64,000 nucleotides of DNA from Dyadobacter sp. CY261 (GTDB taxonomy: Bacteria > Bacteroidota > Bacteroidia > Cytophagales > Spirosomataceae): contig NZ_JAKCPW010000003.1 of the NCBI RefSeq assembly GCF_021440085.1, positions 124,001-188,000 on the forward strand, written 5' to 3'. The position numbers and the translations under genes are program-made. Positions 52,397-60,839 of this stretch are shown here, piece by piece. How positions within the stretch are numbered: the stretch's first letter is position 1; each line of letters starts with the position of its first letter. Under the pieces are notes generated by a model, which saw only the letters and a program-made list of their open reading frames with translations, was not told the origin of the DNA and did no database searches.

Positions 52397-53428
52397 TTAA
52401 ATCCGCAGGGACGACTCCCTGATCACCAGTTCCGAAGGCAATACAATGCTTTCCGGTGCAAAGTCCCCGGATCCGTTCAATTGATTGAGAAACAGGCGGG
52501 AAGCCTCCATCCCGATCTTGCGGCCCGGCCGGTGTACGGTGGTGAGCGACGGGTACATGTAGGCCGAAATCGGTGAATTGTCGAAACCGACGAGCCCGAT
52601 ATCCTGCGGAATGCGCAACCCTTTGTCCTTCGCGACGCGCATGGCTCCGATTGCAACCTGGTCGTTTACGCCGAAGATCGCGTCCGGTGGTGACGTCAGT
52701 TCGAGCAATCGCTTGGTGGGGAGAATGGCGCTTTCGACATTAAAGTTGGTATTGATAATGAGCTCTTCCCGGACGGGCATATTGTATTTTTTGAGGCAAT
52801 TGAGATATCCCTTGAAACGCTGTTCGGACACTGTGAGGCCATTCGGGCCCTTCAGATGGGCGATCTGCTTGTATCCTAACGTAACAAGGTGCTCCACCGC
52901 GGCGAAGGCCCCGTGATAATCGTCCACAGTGGCGCGGCTTGTTTCAAAATCCTCATATTCCCGGTCTATGAATATCAACGGCGTTTTACGCTGGATTACA
53001 TTTTCCAAATGCTCGTAATAGCCTGCGTCATAGGTTTCTTGTGATACCGAAAGAAAAATCCCCTCGGTCCGGTTGGAGAGCAGTTTGGACAGCGATTCCT
53101 TTTCGAGCAGATAGCTTTCGTTGGTCACGCAGATGTTCAGCGTATAACCCATGGGCTGTAAAACCGTGTGTAATCCTTCAATCACCGCCGTTTCATAATA
53201 GTTACTGATCGTCGGGACAACTACGCCCAGCGAGGCGGTCTTTTTGTTGAGTAGGCTCAACGACACCTCGTTACGCTGGTAACCTACTTCCCGGGCGTAT
53301 TCCTGGATGTTCTTCCGGGTATCTTCATTGATAGCCGGATGGTCGTTAAGGGCACGGGAGACGGTGGATGGAGAGCATCGGAAACGGCGTGCAATATCTT
53401 TGATCGTAACAGGACGTGAAGAATTCAT
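52397..53428 (-). CDS. LacI-family transcriptional regulator, likely inositol-locus repressor
   Basis: The 343-residue protein has an N-terminal LacI helix-turn-helix (VTIKDIARRFRCSPSTVSRA, residues 7-26, then hinge LNDHPAINEDTRKNI) and a periplasmic-binding-like sensor domain (LGVVVPTISNYYETAVIEGL, IFIDREYEDFETSRATVDDY, DAIFGVNDQVAIGAMRVAKD, VGFDNSPISAYMYPSLTTVH). It is divergent from iolB with one CAAACGTTTG operator between, and convergent with susCD, which carry two. It probably represses or controls all three units and responds to an inositol-pathway intermediate (inference). Confidence 0.88.
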   Translation of the reverse strand: MNSSRPVTIKDIARRFRCSPSTVSRALNDHPAINEDTRKNIQEYAREVGYQRNEVSLSLLNKKTASLGVVVPTISNYYETAVIEGLHTVLQPMGYTLNICVTNESYLLEKESLSKLLSNRTEGIFLSVSQETYDAGYYEHLENVIQRKTPLIFIDREYEDFETSRATVDDYHGAFAAVEHLVTLGYKQIAHLKGPNGLTVSEQRFKGYLNCLKKYNMPVREELIINTNFNVESAILPTKRLLELTSPPDAIFGVNDQVAIGAMRVAKDKGLRIPQDIGLVGFDNSPISAYMYPSLTTVHRPGRKIGMEASRLFLNQLNGSGDFAPESIVLPSELVIRESSLRI

Positions 53429-53465
53429 GGGTTGGATTATAGCAATTAAATCTTTGAAATTTTTT

Positions 53466-53475
53466 CAAACGTTTG
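53466..53475 (+). promoter_or_regulatory. LacI-type operator between lacI and iolB
   Basis: CAAACGTTTG with the same flanks (TTTCAAACGTTTGCA) as the two copies before susC. Its last four bases TTTG lie exactly where a -33 element is expected for the TACATTTTG at 53495-53503 (19 bases between), so a bound regulator would cover the promoter of the iol operon. Confidence 0.72.
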
Positions 53476-53503
53476 CATTCGATATTAACATATTTACATT
53501 TTG
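53472..53503 (+). promoter_or_regulatory. Probable promoter of the iol operon
   Basis: TTTG (53472-53475), 19 bases, then TACATTTTG (53495-53503), one base longer than the TAnnTTTG consensus. A near-identical TACAATTTG stands before susC at 47100. The iolB start codon is 52 bases downstream. Confidence 0.5.
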
Positions 53504-53554
53504 TGTTTAATTTATACAACACTATCATTGTGCAAATGTAATGGATTAACCACA

Positions 53555-54418
53555 ATGAGTAACCTGCTGATTAAGCCCCGAACACACGACAAGACCTATC
53601 ATTCCCTCTCTGCCCAACAGGCTGGCTGGACATATCTGAACTTTGAAGCTAAAATACTGGAAGCAGGTGAACAAATCGCGGGCGACACCGGCGAATATGA
53701 ATATTGCTTTGTTTTGCTGGGTGGAAATTTCAAGATTGACGCTGCTGGACAAACCTGGGAAACCGGTAATGGACGCAAGGATGTTTTCAGCGGAATCGGC
53801 CATGCGATGTATCTTTCGCGCCGGACGCCGTTTGTACTGACGGCCCAATCCCCCGGCACCGATATCGCCATTTGCAAGGTCCTTTCGGACGAAGATCACC
53901 CACCGCGCATGAAACGCCCGGAGGAAGCGGCGATCGAATACCGCGGAGGCGACAATGCGAACCGCCAGATCAACAGCCTGCTCGAACCCGGTTTTGATTG
54001 CCATAAGATTGTTTGCGTGGAAGTTTATACGCCGTCCGGCAATTGGAGCTCCTTCCCTGCACACAAGCACGATGAGCGTAAGGTAGATTCCGATGGCAAC
54101 CTGCTGGAAGCGAACCTCGAAGAGATTTACTTTTACAAAATCGATAAGCCACAGGGTTACGCCATTCAGCAGGTTTATACAGATGACCGCTCGCTGGATG
54201 AGATTGTCCGGGTGAAAAACAATGAAGCCGTGCTCGTTCCCAGAGGGTACCATCCGGTGGTAGCTGGCCATGGCTATCATGTATACTATCTCAACTTCCT
54301 GGCCGGAAGCGACCAATCACTCGCCAATACTTCCGACCCCGATCACGATTGGATTTATGGAACCTGGAAAGGCTCCGACCCCAGATTACCGATCGTCACC
54401 GCCGAAATGAACGGATAG
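53555..54418 (+). CDS. iolB: 5-deoxy-glucuronate isomerase
   Basis: In myo-inositol breakdown this enzyme turns 5-deoxy-D-glucuronate into 2-deoxy-5-keto-D-gluconate. The 287-residue bicupin protein shows the IolB motifs GDTGEYEYCFVLLGG, FPAHKHDERK with metal-binding His residues, LEEIYFYKIDKPQGYAIQQVY and VPRGYHPVVAGHGYHVYYLN. The start at ATG 53555 (MSNLLIKP) is favoured over an upstream GTG that lies inside the promoter element. First gene of the iol operon; iolC follows after 21 bases. Confidence 0.93.
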   Translation: MSNLLIKPRTHDKTYHSLSAQQAGWTYLNFEAKILEAGEQIAGDTGEYEYCFVLLGGNFKIDAAGQTWETGNGRKDVFSGIGHAMYLSRRTPFVLTAQSPGTDIAICKVLSDEDHPPRMKRPEEAAIEYRGGDNANRQINSLLEPGFDCHKIVCVEVYTPSGNWSSFPAHKHDERKVDSDGNLLEANLEEIYFYKIDKPQGYAIQQVYTDDRSLDEIVRVKNNEAVLVPRGYHPVVAGHGYHVYYLNFLAGSDQSLANTSDPDHDWIYGTWKGSDPRLPIVTAEMNG

Positions 54419-54439
54419 ACGTTCCAAACAACACAACCC

Positions 54440-55447
54440 ATGCGCAAATACGATCTTATTACCCTTGGCCGCTCGTCTATTGACCTCTACTCGGCCAACG
54501 TGGGTAGTCCATTTGAAAAAATTGAAGCATTCAATGCATTTGTGGGCGGCTGTCCGCTCAATATTGCTACCGGAAGCCGTCGGCTAGGCCTGGAAACAGC
54601 CATTCTGACCGGCATTGGCAATGACCAGGTTGGTAACTTCATCAAACATTTTCTCGACAACGAAGGCATTGTTACCGAGTGGGTACCGACTATCGAAGGC
54701 ACCCGTAGCTCGGCAGTCGTGCTGGGTATAGAACCTCCCGACCGTTTTCCGCTTGTTTATTACCGCGAGAACTGCGCAGATATTAACCTGAACATCGATC
54801 ACGTATCCGCCATTCCGTTCCAGGATTTCAAAGCGGCCGCGTTTTCAGGTACTGCATTCAGTAAAGATCCAAGCCGTACGGCCATGTTCTTTGCCCTCGA
54901 GCTGGCGAAAAAGAACGGGGTTACGCGCTTGCTCGACATCGATTTCCGTGCCGACCAGTGGTTCGACCCGCGTGCATTCGGCGTAACGATCCGTGCGGCA
55001 TTAGGAAGCTTTAACATTGTAGTAGGAACAGAAGAAGAGATACTGGCGACGTTCCTCACTGACAAAGAGCAGCTTTTGATCAAACACCAGCAAATATCCG
55101 CACCTGAAATCCGGGGGAACATTGAGAATGCGATTCAGGAAATCCTGGCATCAGGTGTAGAAACCCTTGTGGTGAAACGCGGCAAAGACGGTGCATCTAT
55201 TTTTCAACCGGGTAAGGAAGAAGTGAAAGTTCCTGGCTTCCCGGTGGAGGTACTGAACGTGCTTGGAGCCGGAGACGCGTTCTGCGCGGGATTCTCGTTC
55301 GGGCTGCTGAGTGGCTGGGATTTGTACCAAAGCGTAAGAATGGGTAATGCCTGCGGTGCGATCATCGTGACGCGTGAAGGCTGTGCGAACTTCATGCCAA
55401 GCTATGACGAAGTAATGGAGTTCGTACAAGGATACGGAGGCTTATAA
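54440..55447 (+). CDS. iolC: 5-dehydro-2-deoxygluconokinase
   Basis: The 335-residue PfkB-family kinase phosphorylates 2-deoxy-5-keto-D-gluconate with ATP. Motifs: LITLGRSSIDLYSANVG at the start, AFVGGCPLNIATGSRRLG (first PfkB signature, residues about 33-50) and VLNVLGAGDAFCAGFSFGL (second signature with catalytic Asp). It sits between iolB and iolA as expected. Full length for the family. Confidence 0.93.
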   Translation: MRKYDLITLGRSSIDLYSANVGSPFEKIEAFNAFVGGCPLNIATGSRRLGLETAILTGIGNDQVGNFIKHFLDNEGIVTEWVPTIEGTRSSAVVLGIEPPDRFPLVYYRENCADINLNIDHVSAIPFQDFKAAAFSGTAFSKDPSRTAMFFALELAKKNGVTRLLDIDFRADQWFDPRAFGVTIRAALGSFNIVVGTEEEILATFLTDKEQLLIKHQQISAPEIRGNIENAIQEILASGVETLVVKRGKDGASIFQPGKEEVKVPGFPVEVLNVLGAGDAFCAGFSFGLLSGWDLYQSVRMGNACGAIIVTREGCANFMPSYDEVMEFVQGYGGL

Positions 55448-55489
55448 TTTCAAACAGGCCGGAACCCGCGTCCGGCGAAATCAATACAA

Positions 55490-56956
55490 ATGGAAAAATT
55501 ACAGAATTACATCAATGGCCGCTGGGTCGACAGTCACTCCGATCACTTTGTGAATGTATTGAACCCGGCCAGTCAGGAAGTGTTGGCACAAGTGCCTTAT
55601 GGCAATGCGCAGGATGTAGCCGATGCGGCTGCCGCGGCCCACGAAGGTTTTCAGGAATGGAGAAATACGCCGGTTTCTAAGCGTGTACAATATTTGTTTA
55701 AACTGAAAACACTGCTGGAAGATAACGCCGACGACATCGCCAGAACCATCACACTCGAATCGGGCAAGACATTCATTGAGGCAAGAGCCGAAATGGTCCG
55801 CGCGATCGAAAATGTGGAGAATGCCTGCGGGATGCCGACACTGATCCAGGGCGAGTTCTCCGAAGATATTGCCAAAGGCATCGACGAATATATGATCCGC
55901 CAGCCGCTGGGCGTGTGTGCTTGTATTGCACCGTTCAACTTTCCCGGTATGATCACATTCTGGTTTCTCCCCTATGCACTCGCCTGCGGAAACAGCTACA
56001 TTATCAAACCGTCTGAAAAAGTACCCTTGACGATGACGAAGATCGTAGGCCTTATGGAGCAGCTCGACCTTCCCAAAGGCGTACTGAACCTCGTGCAGGG
56101 CGCGCGCGAAACGGTGGATGCTATTCTGGAACATCCGGTCATAAAAGGTATCAGTTTCGTGGGTTCTTCAAATGTAGCGCGTTATGTGTATTCCAAAGGT
56201 TCCGCCAACGGCAAGCGTGTGCAAGCGCAGGGAGGAGCCAAAAACCCGGTAATTGTCCTTCCGGATGCAGATATTGATATGACCTCGCAAATCGTCATCG
56301 ATAGTGTTTTCGGTTGTGCAGGCCAGCGCTGTCTTGCCGCTTCGACAATCATTACGGTGGGCGAGCATAAAGACATTACTGAAAGTCTCGTCGAATCTGC
56401 GAGAAACCGTAAGACCGGTTTTGGGCTGGATTCCGACGTATTGATGGGTCCGGTAATCACGGCAGAAAGCAAGACCCGCGTTCACGGCCTGATTGAAAGA
56501 GGTTTGCACGAAGGCGGCAGGCTGCTGGTAGACGGGCGTAATGCGCAGATCAACGGATACGAAAATGGCAACTTCATTGCCCCTACCATTATTGAAGATA
56601 TTCCATTGGATGGCGAACTGGCCTCGACCGAGATTTTCGGGCCGGTGTTGAGTTTGGTTCATATTAATACCATCGATGAAGCCATTCGCTTCATCAACTC
56701 GGGGAGGTACGGAAATATGGCTTGTATTTTCACGAGCAGCGGTCTGAATGCCCGCCGTTTCCGTCACGAGGCGGAGGCTGGTAATATCGGTATCAATATC
56801 GGTGTAGCTGCGCCGGTGGCACAATTCCCGTTCTCGGGCTGGAAAGACAGCTTCTACGGCGATCTCCACGGCCAAGGCAAGCACGCAGTCGAGTTCTTTA
56901 CCCAAACCAAAGTGGTGATAGAGCGCTGGCTGAAAGAATGGAGCAGGAAATTTTAG
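55490..56956 (+). CDS. iolA: Methylmalonate/malonate-semialdehyde dehydrogenase (CoA-acylating)
   Basis: The 488-residue aldehyde dehydrogenase converts malonate semialdehyde to acetyl-CoA and CO2, the last step of inositol breakdown. The N-terminal [20 protein letters not shown], catalytic Cys in [30 protein letters not shown] and the late [21 protein letters not shown] are the hallmarks of IolA/MMSDH rather than general aldehyde dehydrogenases. Just after its stop codon comes a heptad repeat element and then a palindrome before iolG. Confidence 0.93.
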   Translation: MEKLQNYINGRWVDSHSDHFVNVLNPASQEVLAQVPYGNAQDVADAAAAAHEGFQEWRNTPVSKRVQYLFKLKTLLEDNADDIARTITLESGKTFIEARAEMVRAIENVENACGMPTLIQGEFSEDIAKGIDEYMIRQPLGVCACIAPFNFPGMITFWFLPYALACGNSYIIKPSEKVPLTMTKIVGLMEQLDLPKGVLNLVQGARETVDAILEHPVIKGISFVGSSNVARYVYSKGSANGKRVQAQGGAKNPVIVLPDADIDMTSQIVIDSVFGCAGQRCLAASTIITVGEHKDITESLVESARNRKTGFGLDSDVLMGPVITAESKTRVHGLIERGLHEGGRLLVDGRNAQINGYENGNFIAPTIIEDIPLDGELASTEIFGPVLSLVHINTIDEAIRFINSGRYGNMACIFTSSGLNARRFRHEAEAGNIGINIGVAAPVAQFPFSGWKDSFYGDLHGQGKHAVEFFTQTKVVIERWLKEWSRKF

Positions 56957-56969
56957 GGCCTGCGGCCCC

Positions 56970-57040
56970 GACCGCAGACCACCGACCGCCGATCACATGG
57001 ATTTGCATTACAAGAGATCAGCGGTCGGCCGGCGGCGGTT
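56970..57040. repeat. Heptad-phased GACnnnn / nnnnGTC element in the iol operon
   Basis: GAC at 56970, 56977 and 56984 and GAT at 56991 are 7 bases apart; after a short centre come ATC at 57017, GTC at 57024, GGC at 57031 and GTT at 57038, again 7 apart. CCGACCGCCGATC (56982-56994) and GATCAGCGGTCGG (57016-57028) are inverses with one mismatch. Same design as the element at 37931, and like it placed directly after a stop codon. Confidence 0.7.
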
Positions 57041-57087
57041 AAAAATCAATCGCAAAAACAATCCCTGACAATCAAATACTTAATCAT

Positions 57088-57113
57088 TTGCCGTCGACTT
57101 AAGTCGACGGCAA
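57088..57113. repeat. Perfect 26-base palindrome before iolG
   Basis: The arm TTGCCGTCGACTT (57088-57100) is followed directly by its exact inverse. It has the TTAA centre also seen in the REP-like palindromes at 13210 and 13265. It ends 11 bases before the iolG start codon, so the hairpin could affect iolG translation or processing of the operon RNA. Confidence 0.7.
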
Positions 57114-57124
57114 TAAGCTGAAAG

Positions 57125-58159
57125 ATGACAAAAAAAATTAAAACCGGTGTGATCGGACTGGGCCGGATTGGCCAGATCCACCTCAGCAACCTTGTGCATC
57201 ACATGCCGGATGCGGAAGTGATTATCGCTTCCGATCTGTCGCCGGCTGCGCATGCGTTCGCCTATGATCTCGGCGTTCCGCAAGTTAGTACCGACGCTTA
57301 CGACGTGATTAACCATCCCGATGTGGAAGCGGTAATTATCTGCTCGCCCACGCCTTTTCACGTGCCCTACACAGTGGCGGCTGCGGAAAAAGGCAAGCAT
57401 GTTTTTTGTGAAAAACCACTTGATGTGACGCTGGAAGCCATTCAGGCGGCGGAGAAAGCGGTTTCCGACAATAATGTAAAGTTAATGCTGGGCTTCAACC
57501 GCCGTTTCGATGCGAACTTCAATAATGTGAGGCACATCGTGGCGAACGACAAGATCGGCGAACCGCACATTCTCCGCATTACCAGCCGCGATCCGGCACC
57601 GCCACCGGTAGAATACCTGAAAGTATCCGGCGGGATCTTTCTTGACATGTCTATTCACGACTTCGATATGGCGCGATATATTGTCGGCAGCGAAGTGAAG
57701 GAAGTATTTGTAAAGGGCGATGCACTCATTCATCCCGAGATCAAGGAATTTGGCGATATCGATACCGCTGTAATTGTTTTGACATTTGAAAACGGTGCCA
57801 TCGGCGTTATCGACAACAGCCGCAAGGCCGTCTACGGCTACGACCAGCGCCTCGAAATCTTCGGCTCAAAAGGAATGGCGAAAGCAGAAAACAACACCAC
57901 CGACACGCTTATCCACTTCGATAGCAACGGCGGCCATAGCTCTTTACCGCTGCATTTTTTCCTCGAAAGATATGAGACCGCCTACCGTGTTTGTCTAAAA
58001 ACGTTTATTGACTGCGTGTTGAAAGACACTCCATCGCCAGTGAATGCACATGATGGGCTGATGGCAACCGCAATCGGTATCGCAGCGATGAAATCCCTGA
58101 CCGAAGGCCGGAGCGTGAAACTGGAAGAGGTGCTGCAAGATGTGACCGTTCAGGCGTAA
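57125..58159 (+). CDS. iolG: Inositol 2-dehydrogenase
   Basis: The 344-residue oxidoreductase of the Gfo/Idh/MocA family oxidises myo-inositol to scyllo-inosose with NAD. Rossmann motif GVIGLGRIGQIHLSNL at residues about 8-23, then FCEKPLDVTLE with the catalytic Lys, GFNRRFDANF, and SGGIFLDMSIHDFDMARYIVG with the Asp and His of the active site. It is the committing enzyme of the pathway; the transporter gene follows after 85 bases. Confidence 0.92.
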   Translation: MTKKIKTGVIGLGRIGQIHLSNLVHHMPDAEVIIASDLSPAAHAFAYDLGVPQVSTDAYDVINHPDVEAVIICSPTPFHVPYTVAAAEKGKHVFCEKPLDVTLEAIQAAEKAVSDNNVKLMLGFNRRFDANFNNVRHIVANDKIGEPHILRITSRDPAPPPVEYLKVSGGIFLDMSIHDFDMARYIVGSEVKEVFVKGDALIHPEIKEFGDIDTAVIVLTFENGAIGVIDNSRKAVYGYDQRLEIFGSKGMAKAENNTTDTLIHFDSNGGHSSLPLHFFLERYETAYRVCLKTFIDCVLKDTPSPVNAHDGLMATAIGIAAMKSLTEGRSVKLEEVLQDVTVQA

Positions 58160-58244
58160 ACAGGAACTGTTCAAAAATTCATAAGTTTGGGCGCTTTTAA
58201 AACAGTTCAAATTCCGATTTTAATCAACTAACCCTTTCACAAGA

Positions 58245-59855
58245 ATGTCCAATACCGGTTTGCAATCGCTGGATTATATCGTTTTTTTCATTTATCTGAT
58301 AGGCGTCTCCGCTTACGGTTATTGGATTTATAAAAAGAAGAGTTCGAAAGAGGTTAGTTCCACCGACTACTTCCTCGCGGAAGGCTCGCTGACATTTTGG
58401 GCGATCGGCGCTTCGATCATCGCCTCAAACATTTCGGCCGAGCATTTTATCGGAATGTCGGGATCGGGATTTGCAATTGGCCTGGCCATTTCTTCTTATG
58501 AATGGATGGCCGCGGCCTCGCTGATCGTCGTGGCACTATTTATCCTGCCGGTGTATCTCAAAAACAAGATTTACACCATGCCGCAATTCCTGCGGGAACG
58601 GTATAATCCCACTGTTGCGACGATCATGGCGGTTTTCTGGCTGCTACTTTATGTTTTTGTAAATCTGACCTCGATCCTGTATCTCGGCGCGCTTGCATTG
58701 GAAGTGACAGCAGGCATCGACTTTCAATACGCCATTGTCGGACTGGGACTGTTTGCCATTGTAATCACGATCGGCGGGATGAAAGTGATTGGTTATACGG
58801 ATGTGGTACAGGTGGTGGTGCTGATTCTGGGCGGTTTGGCTACCACTTACCTCGCGCTGGACCTCGTTTCCCAGCATTTCAACAGGCCGGGTATTTTCAA
58901 CGCTTTGGGCTTGCTCCGCGAACAGGCCGATTCACATTTCCATATGATCCTGCCCAAGGATCACCCATTCTACAAAGATCTCCCAGGTCTGACGGTGATT
59001 ATCGGTGCAATGTGGATTAATAACCTGGCCTATTTTGGTTGTAACCAGTACATCATCCAAAGAAGCCTGGGCGCCAGCTTGCCGACGGCACGAAAAGGTA
59101 TTCTTTTCGCCGCATTGCTCAAATTACTCATCCCGATCATCGTCGTTATTCCCGGCATTGCTGCTTTTGTGTTGTATCAAAATGGTATGTTTCAACAGGA
59201 AATGCTCGCTGGCAATGTTGTAAAACCCGACCATGCCTACCCTGTTCTGCTGAATCTTCTGCCGGCGGGTCTGAAAGGAATGGCATTTGCCGCGCTTACA
59301 GCCGCCATCGTAGCGTCGCTGGCCGGTAAAGCCAACAGTATTTCGACAATTTTTACACTCGACATTTACAAACAATATATTGCGCCACACGCTACCGAGC
59401 GTCAGCTGGTGCGCGTAGGTCGCTACACGATCTACGTCGCGATGGCTATCGGAATCCTTATTGCCCCGCAATTGAGGGCGCTCGACCAGGCGTATCAGTT
59501 CATCCAGGAATACAGCAGCTTTATCACGCCTGGCGTGTTCGCGATTTTCATTCTGGGCATGTTCTGGAAAAGGACTACCTCGTCGGCCGCCCTTGCCGCA
59601 GCCTTGCTCACCATTCCCCTCTCAACCGCAGGAAAGTTTCTGGTACCCGAGGTTCCGTTCCTCGATCGAATGGGCTATATATTCCTAATGCTTTGCGGCG
59701 TAATCGTGGGCATATCCCTGGCAGATCCGAAAGGCAAGAACAATCCGAAAGGTCTGGATATAGAATCTTCCATGTTTCGTCCGGGCAAGAGCTTCGCGAT
59801 CGGTTCGGTGCTGATTTGCGGAGTACTGGCCGCGTTGTATACGATTTTCTGGTAA
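58245..59855 (+). CDS. Sodium/solute symporter, probable sodium/myo-inositol transporter
   Basis: The 536-residue SSS-family carrier (SLC5 type) has about 14 helices. Motifs: DYFLAEGSLTFWAIGASIIASNISAEHFIG (in part) in the first helices, SSYEWMAAASLIVVALFILP, PQFLRERYNPTV and GLKGMAFAALTAAIVASLAGKANS, the sodium-binding region. Being inside the iol operon between iolG and iolJ, inositol is the likely cargo, in line with the animal sodium/myo-inositol carrier of the same family. It brings inositol across the inner membrane after outer-membrane entry. Confidence 0.9.
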   Translation: MSNTGLQSLDYIVFFIYLIGVSAYGYWIYKKKSSKEVSSTDYFLAEGSLTFWAIGASIIASNISAEHFIGMSGSGFAIGLAISSYEWMAAASLIVVALFILPVYLKNKIYTMPQFLRERYNPTVATIMAVFWLLLYVFVNLTSILYLGALALEVTAGIDFQYAIVGLGLFAIVITIGGMKVIGYTDVVQVVVLILGGLATTYLALDLVSQHFNRPGIFNALGLLREQADSHFHMILPKDHPFYKDLPGLTVIIGAMWINNLAYFGCNQYIIQRSLGASLPTARKGILFAALLKLLIPIIVVIPGIAAFVLYQNGMFQQEMLAGNVVKPDHAYPVLLNLLPAGLKGMAFAALTAAIVASLAGKANSISTIFTLDIYKQYIAPHATERQLVRVGRYTIYVAMAIGILIAPQLRALDQAYQFIQEYSSFITPGVFAIFILGMFWKRTTSSAALAAALLTIPLSTAGKFLVPEVPFLDRMGYIFLMLCGVIVGISLADPKGKNNPKGLDIESSMFRPGKSFAIGSVLICGVLAALYTIFW

Positions 59856-59860
59856 ACCAA

Positions 59861-60802
59861 ATGTTACTAACTACTCGCCAACTCTTTCAAAAATGCTATG
59901 GCCGGTACGCGGTCCCGGCGGTGAATGTGTTTTTCATGGAGGAAATCCACGGACTTTTCTCAGCGGCGCAAGAGGCTAATGCACCTTTTATCGTACAAAC
60001 AACGCCCTTCGCACGCGATTACGCGCAAGCGGATATGCTCTTGTCTATGATCGGCGCAGCTGCGCGCATTTACCCCCACGTGACGTACGCGATCCATATG
60101 GACCACGGTTACGAAGAACACATTTTTGATGCCATCGACAAAGGTGGCTACACGTCCGTTATGATCGATGCTTCGCACGATAATTTTGAAACAAATGTAG
60201 CCCGTACCAAAGCCGTAGTAGCCGCTGCGCACGCCAAAGGCATTAGCGTGGAAGCTGAACTCGGCGTACTTGCGGGCGTGGAAGACGACCTCACCGTCGA
60301 CGCCGAACATTCATTTTATACCAATCCAAAGCAGGTCGAGGACTTTGTGCACGCGACGGACTGCGACAGTCTTGCTGTTGCGGTAGGTACGAGCCACGGC
60401 GCTTACAAGTTCTCGGGTGGCCAGGGATTGCAATTTCACATTCTGGAAGAAATCCAGCGTCGCCTGCCCGGTTTTCCGCTGGTACTGCACGGCGGTTCCA
60501 ATGTGGTCCCCGAGGTGATTGAACGGATTAACGCCGCCGGCGGGAAACTTAAAACGGACGCCAAGGGCGTGCAGGAAGAAGAAGTACGCAAAGCAATCCC
60601 GCTGGGCGTCTGTAAGATCAACATCGCTACCGACACGCGCTTGCTCTGGACGATGGTCAACCGGGAATTTTTCCACGATCGTCCCGAGGAATTCGCTCCG
60701 ACTACGCCCGGGAAAATTTTCATGGAAGAATACAAAAAGTTTATGCTGAAAAAATTCGACCTGTTCGGTTGCACGGACAGGGCAGGCGATTTCAGCGAAT
60801 GA
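59861..60802 (+). CDS. iolJ: Class II aldolase, probable 6-phospho-5-dehydro-2-deoxy-D-gluconate aldolase
   Basis: The 313-residue class II aldolase splits the phosphorylated inositol intermediate into dihydroxyacetone phosphate and malonate semialdehyde. Zinc-binding His and Asp in AIHMDHGYEEHIFDAI, then EAELGVLAGVEDD, AVAVGTSHGAYKF, LVLHGGSNVV and CKINIATDTR are all canonical. The start is ATG 59861, six bases after the symporter stop codon; the frame is open farther upstream but there overlaps the symporter gene. A general fructose-bisphosphate aldolase is the alternative, made unlikely by the operon. Confidence 0.9.
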   Translation: MLLTTRQLFQKCYGRYAVPAVNVFFMEEIHGLFSAAQEANAPFIVQTTPFARDYAQADMLLSMIGAAARIYPHVTYAIHMDHGYEEHIFDAIDKGGYTSVMIDASHDNFETNVARTKAVVAAAHAKGISVEAELGVLAGVEDDLTVDAEHSFYTNPKQVEDFVHATDCDSLAVAVGTSHGAYKFSGGQGLQFHILEEIQRRLPGFPLVLHGGSNVVPEVIERINAAGGKLKTDAKGVQEEEVRKAIPLGVCKINIATDTRLLWTMVNREFFHDRPEEFAPTTPGKIFMEEYKKFMLKKFDLFGCTDRAGDFSE

Positions 60803-60839
60803 TTCACGGATGCTGTTCGAACAGTAAACAATCAAAGAC

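Noticed and set aside
52397..52399. Stop-codon readthrough or recoding to extend LacI
   Set aside because: The stop is TAA, LacI is already full length, and no recoding structure is evident; treated as a separate open frame instead.
53546..54316. A 256-codon minus-strand open frame across iolB
   Set aside because: Antisense to a full-length IolB with its metal motif; no domain visible in the antisense product.
59693..59860. Longer N-terminus for iolJ inside the symporter gene
   Set aside because: The extension overlaps the symporter frame by 163 bases and does not resemble any aldolase N-terminus.
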